A DNA stretch of 14,281 bases. Origin: JBOFLO01 sp051657905 (lineage in GTDB: Bacteria > Patescibacteriota > Gracilibacteria > UBA1369). Shown one piece after another: positions 1-5,591 of this stretch. The stretch lies in assembly GCA_051657905.1 (NCBI GenBank), contig JBOFLO010000031.1, forward strand, positions 1-14,281. Direction: 5' to 3'. The notes under the pieces were generated by a model, which saw nothing but the letters and a program-made list of their open reading frames with translations, did no database searches and had not been told where the DNA came from. The position numbers and the translations under genes were made by a program. Each line of letters starts with the position of its first letter. Within the stretch, counting starts at the first letter, position 1.

Positions 1-147
1 TCCGGAAATAATTACCTTCGCTCCAATATATTTATTTTTCTCAAATAACAAAACCTCCGCTTCCGGATTATTAAGTTTAGCAAAATAGGCGGCCATCATT
101 CCGGCCGCCCCTCCCCCTATCACCCCAATTATTTTGCTATTGGACAA
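1..147 (-). CDS. HI0933-family FAD-dependent oxidoreductase, N-terminal fragment
   Basis: The gene runs off the left edge, so only the first 49 codons are present. They contain a nucleotide-binding Rossmann start: strand KIIGVI, then GGGAAGMMAA, then helix, then the second strand VLLFEKN with the acidic residue that holds the adenosine ribose. The fragment ends IGAKVIISG, which in the HI0933/YhiN/BaiN family leads into the GGGRCN motif just outside the window. That family binds FAD; its members' substrates are mostly unknown. The start is uncertain. A TTG at 147 lies 10 nt after the ndk stop and gives MSNSKIIG. A GTG at 177 would add ten residues and overlap ndk. Neither has a convincing ribosome binding site. 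The short gap suggests co-transcription with ndk. The family call is fairly firm; the function is open. Confidence 0.75.
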   Translation of the reverse strand, partial: MSNSKIIGVIGGGAAGMMAAYFAKLNNPEAEVLLFEKNKYIGAKVIISG

Positions 148-157
148 TTTCTTGGAA

Positions 158-643
158 TTATTTAGACATTTCGTCACTCATATACACATGTTCGAATTCA
201 CTCTTAGAATAATCGTAAATATCATCATCTTTGAAAAATCTCTTCACTTCAGCCATGGCATTTTCCACAGTATCAGAAGCGTGAACTACGTTGCAGGCCA
301 CACTCATAGCGAAATCACCACGAATTGATCCGGCTTCCGCTTCACGAGCTTTAGTAATACCAACAATTTTTCTAACTGCAGCCACAACTTCCAAACCTTC
401 CAAACAAATTACAATCACAGGCGTGCTGCTCATGAATGCACTTACTCCAGGAAAAAATGGTTTGTCAGCAATATGCGCATAATGTTCACGCAAAATCGCT
501 TCATCCAAACTCATCATTTTCATACCAACAATTTTCAAACCTTTTCTTTCAAATCTATGCAAAACTTCACCAGTCAAACCTCTTTGAATTGCATCCGGTT
601 TAATCAAAACCAAAGTTTTCTCATTTACTCCTTCAAATTTCAT
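158..643 (-). CDS. ndk: Nucleoside diphosphate kinase
   Basis: Ndk transfers the gamma phosphate of ATP to NDPs through a phosphohistidine, balancing cytosolic nucleotide pools. The 161-residue product shows the family hallmarks: the N-terminal strand TLVLIKPDAIQRG with Lys15 (residues 10-22), the helix RFERKGLKIVG (30-40), the RGDFA segment (108-112), and the active-site block NVVHASDTVE (118-127) with catalytic His121. Usual bacterial length is about 135-150, so this one has a C-terminal extension rich in Asp, Tyr and Lys (about 138-161), of the type seen in some archaeal and deep-branching bacterial enzymes. The ATG at 643 is preceded by AT-rich sequence with no Shine-Dalgarno. A strong promoter lies about 33 nt upstream. 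The flavoprotein gene follows closely and may share the transcript. The identification is secure. Confidence 0.98.
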   Translation of the reverse strand: MKFEGVNEKTLVLIKPDAIQRGLTGEVLHRFERKGLKIVGMKMMSLDEAILREHYAHIADKPFFPGVSAFMSSTPVIVICLEGLEVVAAVRKIVGITKAREAEAGSIRGDFAMSVACNVVHASDTVENAMAEVKRFFKDDDIYDYSKSEFEHVYMSDEMSK

Positions 644-675
644 ATTTTCAATGATTAATAATAAAATTCCCGCGA

Positions 676-704
676 ATTATACTCATTAATTAGCTATTTG
701 TCAC
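676..704 (-). promoter_or_regulatory. Promoter of ndk
   Basis: On the minus strand a GTGACA -35 box (699-704) and a perfect TATAAT -10 box (676-681) are separated by exactly 17 bases. The predicted start is near 669, giving a leader of about 25 nt before the ndk ATG at 643. It lies in the 92-nt gap after the SLH gene, so ndk can be transcribed independently of upstream genes. Confidence 0.75.
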
Positions 705-735
705 CCTCAATTAATACTCTTTTAAAACCCACCAA

Positions 736-1773
736 TTAGCCAAATACCGGCTCCCCATACCAATCAGCCGGATCAACAAATTCCACTGTCTCCCCCGGCC
801 CAATCTCCACCATAATCACCGTATGATCCTGCTCACAGGCAATTGTCATCCCACATCTGGCGTATTCGGTATAATAACCGGTCAATGTCCCATCCACCAT
901 TTCCGTAAAAGCAAAAACCTCATAAGTACCTGGCGTGACTTCCATTTTATAACCAAAACCATAAGTATATTTGGCATTTTCCAGACGGTCGGTAGTACAA
1001 ATTTGCTCATCAGTATCTAAATTTCTGGCACAAACTGTTAAATCATCAGGCAATTGATGTGAAGGATAACTCAAACTCCCTTCCAGCCACCCCTTGCTTT
1101 GATCAACAACATCGCGAGGCAAAGTCGTACTCATCATTTCCTCAGCCGCAGCCATATCAAAACTATTCACATCCAATAATTTAATCGCCAAAGTTCTAAA
1201 AATAACCTCAGCAACTTCACTTCTCGGCAAAGCCATACCCAATTGATAAGGCCCACCTACATTCAATTTCTCTGCAGTTAAAATATAGGGATAATACCAT
1301 TCCTTATTGGAAACCTGCTGATAATAAAAAGTCGAATAACCCGCCGGCTCAGAAACCCCCTGACTCTCCAAAATCATTTTCAAAGCCTCCGCATCATTAA
1401 CATTCTGAGCAGGCTTAAAAGTCCCATCCGGATACCCTTCCACCCATCCCTGACTCTGAGCATAACAAACATATTTAGCATACCAATCCTCCTTCACATC
1501 CGAAAAACAATTTTTATAAGTATCAGCATCAGGAGTCATCCCCATCCCCTCCACCAAAATCTTCATCAACTCGGCACGATTAATAGAATTCTCCGGCTTA
1601 AAACTCCCATCCTCATAACCGGCAATAACACCATTAGTCTTCAACCAACCAATCGCCCGAGTATTTTTATTGTTTGCGCTTACATCGGTAAAAGATTCTG
1701 CACTTTGAGCGGAAGCTAAAACTGGTAGCATTAATAAAATTGCAGAGAGGATTGTTAGAATTCGGTTTTTCAT
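736..1773 (-). CDS. Secreted protein with three SLH domains and a C-terminal beta domain
   Basis: This 345-residue exported protein starts with a signal peptide: MKNR, a hydrophobic core at about 5-20, and a likely cleavage after ASA at 22. Three S-layer homology repeats follow. The first is at 28-75 (FTDV, GVIAGYEDGSFKPENSINRAE), the second at 90-136 (FSDV, GWVEGYPDGTFKP), and the third is degenerate at about 155-197, keeping the PRSEVAEVIFR end. SLH repeats usually anchor proteins to pyruvylated secondary cell-wall polymers. A linker leads to an all-beta domain at about 243-335, containing PGTYEVFAFTE, which resembles carboxypeptidase-regulatory or prealbumin-like folds. Six mature-region cysteines (89, 103, 248, 259, 307, 313) fall in three close pairs and may form disulfides. 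No membrane anchor is seen at the C-terminus. The likely role is structural at the cell surface; the ligand is unknown. Confidence 0.88.
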   Translation of the reverse strand: MKNRILTILSAILLMLPVLASAQSAESFTDVSANNKNTRAIGWLKTNGVIAGYEDGSFKPENSINRAELMKILVEGMGMTPDADTYKNCFSDVKEDWYAKYVCYAQSQGWVEGYPDGTFKPAQNVNDAEALKMILESQGVSEPAGYSTFYYQQVSNKEWYYPYILTAEKLNVGGPYQLGMALPRSEVAEVIFRTLAIKLLDVNSFDMAAAEEMMSTTLPRDVVDQSKGWLEGSLSYPSHQLPDDLTVCARNLDTDEQICTTDRLENAKYTYGFGYKMEVTPGTYEVFAFTEMVDGTLTGYYTEYARCGMTIACEQDHTVIMVEIGPGETVEFVDPADWYGEPVFG

Positions 1774-1797
1774 AGTATGTGTTTAAAGAGCTTTAAG

Positions 1798-1826
1798 ATA
1801 ATAACAAAAGTTGGAAAATTTGGGAA
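1798..1826 (-). promoter_or_regulatory. Probable extended -10 promoter of the SLH gene
   Basis: Minus-strand TATTAT (1798-1803) is preceded by TGT, forming an extended -10. A 4/6 match to the -35 consensus, TTCCCA (1821-1826), lies 17 bases upstream. Between the -10 and the ATG at 1773 there is an inverted repeat, TTAAAG-AG-CTTTAA (1783-1796), that could be an operator or simply AT-rich chance. Confidence 0.45.
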
Positions 1827-1875
1827 CCTGGTAATTTACATACACTTGAATACAAAATCACATTATCAATTCCTT

Positions 1876-2613
1876 TTACTCAAACAAATCCAATTCAACA
1901 TCCTTTAAATATTCAATACTGTTCAATAAACTTTCCAAGTTTATCATCAAATCAGCAAATTTATTAGTTTTCTTATCTAAACTGTTTAATAAACTTTCCT
2001 TAAATAATTTATCAGCTTGATAAGCATCAAAATATGTAAACTTATCCATATCAGCAAAGACTTCAATTTCCAATACATAAGAAGTTTGATCATTAGAGTG
2101 TAGCGCATTTCCTCGCCCTATATTCTTATCTTCAAACATAAATCTTACATATTTAATTTTATCAGAATAATCAGATAAACAAATATGTCTATTAATAAAG
2201 TATTGATATCGTTCAAGAGTTTTCTCAAAAAGAGATTCTTCAGTATCAAAATAATAATCAGTAGAAAATTTGAAATCCAAATTTTCTTTACTAATTTTTT
2301 TTGCTATTTGAGCAAATTTTTCCCTTTCTAAGGTTCCAAAATCTGAGAATTTTTCGAAAAATATATTTTCAAAAAAAATCTTTGGAGATAAACTCAATAC
2401 TTTTTGTTTTAATTGAAATGACCAATATTTACTTACTTTAGAATTGACTATTTCAAACAAATTAATAGGGAAAAAAGACAAATGTCCTTTACGATAAAGT
2501 AATGCAAATAAATCTCCTTGTCTCACCTCCAAGCCATAAACTGTATAAATAGATTTATGACTTAATCCATAATCAAAATTACCGATATTTTCGCCAATAT
2601 ATTTAACTCTCAT
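1876..2613 (-). CDS. Unrecognised 245-aa protein, putative immunity partner of the RHS module
   Basis: I do not recognise this family. The product is 245 residues, soluble, without signal peptide or membrane segment, and rich in Phe, Tyr, Lys, Asp and Glu. The N-terminus (1-60) has the look of a small beta barrel: KYIGEN, then GLSHKSIYTVYGLE, a basic turn, FPINLFEIV. From about 65 on it appears largely helical, with many charged residues and an acidic end, LKDVELDLFE. It is visibly more AT-rich than its neighbours, suggesting separate acquisition. Its ATG lies 5 nt after the stop of the shifted RHS tip, with a purine-rich AAGAAG just before it that could serve as a ribosome binding site. Placement directly after a polymorphic toxin tip is the standard position of a cognate immunity gene, which is the only ground for the functional suggestion. 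Confidence 0.6.
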   Translation of the reverse strand: MRVKYIGENIGNFDYGLSHKSIYTVYGLEVRQGDLFALLYRKGHLSFFPINLFEIVNSKVSKYWSFQLKQKVLSLSPKIFFENIFFEKFSDFGTLEREKFAQIAKKISKENLDFKFSTDYYFDTEESLFEKTLERYQYFINRHICLSDYSDKIKYVRFMFEDKNIGRGNALHSNDQTSYVLEIEVFADMDKFTYFDAYQADKLFKESLLNSLDKKTNKFADLMINLESLLNSIEYLKDVELDLFE

Positions 2614-2618
2614 TCTTC

Positions 2619-2852
2619 TTATTTAGTAAATTTAGTTTTAAATTCTACCCTTTGCCCAGTATTTTTATTTTCATTCCAATGGGTTTGAAATGAACTACTA
2701 CCATCCTTAGGAGTGTATACATCACTTGAAAACCTAGCCCATTCATTAGGATTCCCGCCATATTGTTCAGACATACGATTCGCGTCTACAAGTTTACTGG
2801 TATCTATTATTTCAGTACCCTGCCAGACATTTGCATCTGACTTGCTAAGTCC
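2619..2852 (-). pseudogene. Out-of-frame C-terminal tip of the RHS toxin
   Basis: The RHS frame ends at 2807, but the -1 frame is open past it, from a stop near 2862 down to a TAA at 2619-2621. Read from 2852 it gives 77 residues that look like real protein and a typical RHS tip: WQGTEIIDTSKLVDANRMSE, then EQYGGNPNEWARF, then SFQTHWNENKNTGQRVEF and KTKFTK. One extra base in the A-run of the coding strand (T4 at 2853-2856 on the plus strand), between Gln407 and the next codon, would restore a single 485-residue protein. The junction ACAAAAG is not a canonical -1 slippery heptamer. An indel, either real or a sequencing error, is therefore likelier than programmed frameshifting. The tip's biochemical activity is unknown. 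Confidence 0.7.
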
Positions 2853-4075
2853 TTTTGTAAATTAACACCACTTTGATACGAAGAGGCATTCTCAATATTC
2901 TTAACATTTTTACCACTCCCAAATCCATCCATAATTTTGTTAAAAAATGCAAATCCATCACTGATAAACGCAGGAGCAGCCTTTAACATAGGGGCTGAAA
3001 TACCAGGTAAAGCAACCGCTGCTGCATCGATACCAACATTTACAGTCGAGGCTCCCAGATTACCTAGATTCTTTTCATAAGAATTAGCTGATCTTGCAGC
3101 TTCATGAGGATCACCACCCAACAATGAATATTTCAATACTGATGCTCCATCTGCTGCAGTCTTAATTAAATCCTGGGTAAAATTAGACACATCATAAGCA
3201 GTAAGTCCTATATCAATCATCGTCAAGAAAGGCTCCAGGAAATTTCCAGTTTGATCCACATACTTCAAAGGATTATTCTGCACATAAGAATACTTATTCA
3301 AACTTTGCGGATCATTAATGTCCCCAAACCATTCATCCTGACTCACAAAACGCCCAATCTTCGAATTATAATAACGCGCTTCGTAATAACTCAAACCAGT
3401 TTCCTCATCCAATTCCTTCCCGGTATATTTATAATTATTGCCATACCCTTCCGCATTCTCATCCAAACGCACTTCGCCAAACGGGAAATAATCAATCACT
3501 TCCACCAACTCACCCGACGCATTTGTATCGACATTCGTCCCACTCAAGTGATCCAGACTATGATAAGTAATTTCGCTATACACACTTGACAACTCTGCAG
3601 ATGGATCGCTTGGGATTGGGCTTGGAACTGCCTTAACAGTGGCTACTTTCATGCCACCAGCCAAAATATAATTAGAAGTTTCAGAATCTTCGATATCCAC
3701 AAACTCATTCACATAAACTGAAGTCCCTGCACCAGATGATTTCTTGAAACGCTGCCCAGCTTCATCATAAAAATAATTCACAGTTGCAACACCATCGGTC
3801 GACGATGTAATTCTGTTCTGATTATTCCAGCCATGCGTCCACACCCCATCATTAATCAAATTTCCATTATCATCATAAGTATATGCAACACCATTCACCT
3901 CAGTCGCCGCATGCGGAGTTGCCATCGTTCCAGAACTAGTCAAATCATCCCCACCTTCATATTCATAATCACCAACGTCCGACTTATTCAATATATTTCC
4001 CAAAATATCATACTCAAAAGTTTGGGTATAATTCGCACTATTAGCTGCATTCGTAATAGTCTTTTGAGCAGGCAA
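2807..4075 (-). CDS. RHS repeat core fragment with pretoxin region (N-terminally truncated)
   Basis: This 422-residue product is only the C-terminal part of an RHS/YD-repeat toxin; full-length members normally exceed 1000 residues and form a beta-cocoon around their tip. Residues 1-130 carry YD-type repeats: YDILGNILN, YTYDDNGNLIND, YFYDEAGQRFKK. Residues 170-278 are the conserved RHS core: YHSLDHLSG, DYFPFGE, YKYTGKELDEETGLSYYEARY, GRFVSQDEW, NKYSYVQNNPLKYVDQTGN. After that comes a variable region (about 280-407) with an Ala-rich, hydrophobic stretch near 345-375, then the frame change. The start is a TTG at 4075. A TGA lies two codons upstream, no ribosome binding site is seen, and a terminator-like hairpin sits directly before it. 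Expression is therefore doubtful. It reads as an orphan C-terminal cassette left after recombination, lying next to its putative immunity gene. Confidence 0.85.
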   Translation of the reverse strand: MPAQKTITNAANSANYTQTFEYDILGNILNKSDVGDYEYEGGDDLTSSGTMATPHAATEVNGVAYTYDDNGNLINDGVWTHGWNNQNRITSSTDGVATVNYFYDEAGQRFKKSSGAGTSVYVNEFVDIEDSETSNYILAGGMKVATVKAVPSPIPSDPSAELSSVYSEITYHSLDHLSGTNVDTNASGELVEVIDYFPFGEVRLDENAEGYGNNYKYTGKELDEETGLSYYEARYYNSKIGRFVSQDEWFGDINDPQSLNKYSYVQNNPLKYVDQTGNFLEPFLTMIDIGLTAYDVSNFTQDLIKTAADGASVLKYSLLGGDPHEAARSANSYEKNLGNLGASTVNVGIDAAAVALPGISAPMLKAAPAFISDGFAFFNKIMDGFGSGKNVKNIENASSYQSGVNLQKDLASQMQMSGRVLK

Positions 4076-4080
4076 ATTTC

Positions 4081-4111
4081 AAACAGGCCGTCTATCAAAG
4101 ACAAACGGCCT
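4081..4111 (-). terminator. Hairpin terminator after the M16 peptidase
   Basis: Minus-strand RNA can fold AGGCCGUUUGUC-UUU-GAUAGACGGCCU (4085-4111) into 12 continuous pairs, two of them G-U. Plus-strand RNA would have two C-A mismatches, so the structure favours minus-strand transcription. The tail, GUUUGAAAUUU, is only weakly U-rich. It lies 61 nt past the peptidase stop and 10 nt before the RHS start codon. Confidence 0.6.
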
Positions 4112-4171
4112 ATACAAAAATTGTCATTCTTCTATCATGCTTCCACGTCAACTATTATTCCGACCACATTT

Positions 4172-5440
4172 TTAAAACTTCAACAACTTCTCAAACCTCC
4201 CTTTATCATCAAACGGCCCAATCACACATAATCGCAATTCCTCTTCGCGCAACAAATCCCGCGCCGCTTCATTCACCTCTTCCAAACTCACGCCCTGCAA
4301 TCTCTTTAACAACTCTTGTGGTTCAATATATTTCCCGTCCAACAATTCATATTTCCCCAATACATGAGCGTATTCCTCACTATCCTCCAAACGCAATTTA
4401 ATTTTCCCGCTATAATATTTTTTAGCTTTCTCCAATTCCGCCGCCGTCACTCCCTCTCGGGCAACTTTTGAAAGTTCGCCGACAATCGATGTTATCGCCA
4501 AATCAATTCTTTCCAAACTCACCCCCGCGCTCACCGAAAAAGTCCCCGCATCAATATATTCATCAGTTGTGCAATTTATATAGTAAGCCAATCCATGAGC
4601 TTCGCGCACCCCCAAAAATAAACGTGAGCTCATATTCCCACCCATTATAATAGACAGCAATTTCGCCGCATAACTTCTTTCGTCCCCTTCCGCATAACCC
4701 GGCACACCTAACATCACATGCGCCTGCTCAGTCTTTTTATCTCTCAATAAAATTTTCTGCTCTGAAGAAAATCCTTCAAAATCAGCCATTTCCAAGCCCT
4801 TCTTCACATTCTTAAATTTAAACAATTTTTCAATCTGCGCCACCACATCATCATGATCAGGAACTTTCCCAGCCACCACCAACACCGAATTTTCTGGTGT
4901 ATAAAGTGCTTTGAAATAATCTTTAAATTGTTTTTGCGTAATTGTTTTAATTAAATCCTTCGTACCAACCTGATCCCACCCCAACGGTTGATCGCCAAAA
5001 ATCATTTTTTCAAAATCCCAACCGATTTGATACATCGGCGTATCCTGATACATATTATATTCCTCCAAAATCACCCCACGCTCTTTCTCAATCTCCGCCG
5101 GATCAAAACGGGCATCTATCAACATGTCCGACAAAACATCCAAAGCCAAATGTAAATTCTCACCACCTAATTTCACATAATAACCGGCGTATTCCTTCCC
5201 GGTAAAAGCATTAAAATCACCACCTACTCCATCAATAACTTCTGAAACCTCCTTAGTATTGGCATATTTCTTCGCCCCCTTAAAAAACATATGTTCCAAA
5301 AAATGCGAAATTCCATTGATATCCTTATTTTCATAGCGAGATCCCGCCCCCACCAAAACAAGCACAGTCACAGCCTCCGTCCCCGCCAAATTCTTAGAAA
5401 CCACCCTCAACCCATTCCCCAAAACAGTTTTCTTAATCAT
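4172..5440 (-). CDS. M16 family zinc metallopeptidase (pitrilysin/MPP-like)
   Basis: This 422-residue enzyme matches the M16B type, made of two related halves that close around an unfolded peptide. The zinc and catalytic motif HFLEH is at 46-50 (H46, E49, H50). The distal glutamate lies in ERGVILEEYNM, E126 or E127, about 76 residues on, as expected for the inverted HXXEH family. NAFTGKEYAGYY (77-88) is also typical. The C-terminal half keeps the substrate-binding block MGGNMSSRLFLGVREAHGLAYY. There is no signal peptide or transmembrane segment, so the protein appears cytosolic. The length is normal for bacterial single-chain M16B enzymes such as YmxG/PqqL-like proteases. The ATG at 5440 follows a T-rich leader without Shine-Dalgarno. 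The gene is divergent from the transpeptidase gene. Substrates are unknown; processing or peptide clearance is the usual assignment. Confidence 0.95.
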   Translation of the reverse strand: MIKKTVLGNGLRVVSKNLAGTEAVTVLVLVGAGSRYENKDINGISHFLEHMFFKGAKKYANTKEVSEVIDGVGGDFNAFTGKEYAGYYVKLGGENLHLALDVLSDMLIDARFDPAEIEKERGVILEEYNMYQDTPMYQIGWDFEKMIFGDQPLGWDQVGTKDLIKTITQKQFKDYFKALYTPENSVLVVAGKVPDHDDVVAQIEKLFKFKNVKKGLEMADFEGFSSEQKILLRDKKTEQAHVMLGVPGYAEGDERSYAAKLLSIIMGGNMSSRLFLGVREAHGLAYYINCTTDEYIDAGTFSVSAGVSLERIDLAITSIVGELSKVAREGVTAAELEKAKKYYSGKIKLRLEDSEEYAHVLGKYELLDGKYIEPQELLKRLQGVSLEEVNEAARDLLREEELRLCVIGPFDDKGRFEKLLKF

Positions 5441-5551
5441 AAAACAATAAAAAACAAAAAATTACTCCCAAATTCTCCCAACTTTCCCCAATTAAAGCAA
5501 TTTAAAATCAAAAAAGCCTCCCCAAAGCCCAAAACCTCTTAGAATCCCAGC
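5441..5551. other. Divergent intergenic region upstream of the M16 and FtsI-like genes
   Basis: This strongly strand-asymmetric stretch is A- and C-rich on the plus strand, with only occasional G. It forms the 5' leader region of the M16 gene on the minus strand. I could not identify a convincing minus-strand -35/-10 pair, nor an RNA gene or hairpin. The plus-strand promoter of the transpeptidase begins at 5552. Confidence 0.5.
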
Positions 5552-5580
5552 TTGAAAATCCTGTCTTTTTGGCTTAAAAT
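5552..5580 (+). promoter_or_regulatory. Promoter of the FtsI-like gene, near-leaderless
   Basis: TTGAAA (5552-5557) and TAAAAT (5575-5580) are separated by exactly 17 bases, a close match to the housekeeping consensus. The ATG begins at 5592, only 11 bases after the -10 box. Transcription should therefore start within about 0-5 nt of the start codon, leaving no room for a Shine-Dalgarno sequence. Confidence 0.75.
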
Positions 5581-5591
5581 CTGATCTACCT

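Noticed and set aside
2847..2862. Programmed -1 ribosomal frameshift site in the RHS gene
   Set aside because: The junction ACAAAAG does not fit the X-XXY-YYZ pattern and I see no strong stimulatory hairpin or internal Shine-Dalgarno nearby. An indel is simpler.
3251..3589. 112-codon plus-strand open frame inside the RHS region
   Set aside because: It lies opposite the conserved RHS core; the translation is Ile/Phe/Arg-rich with no domain.
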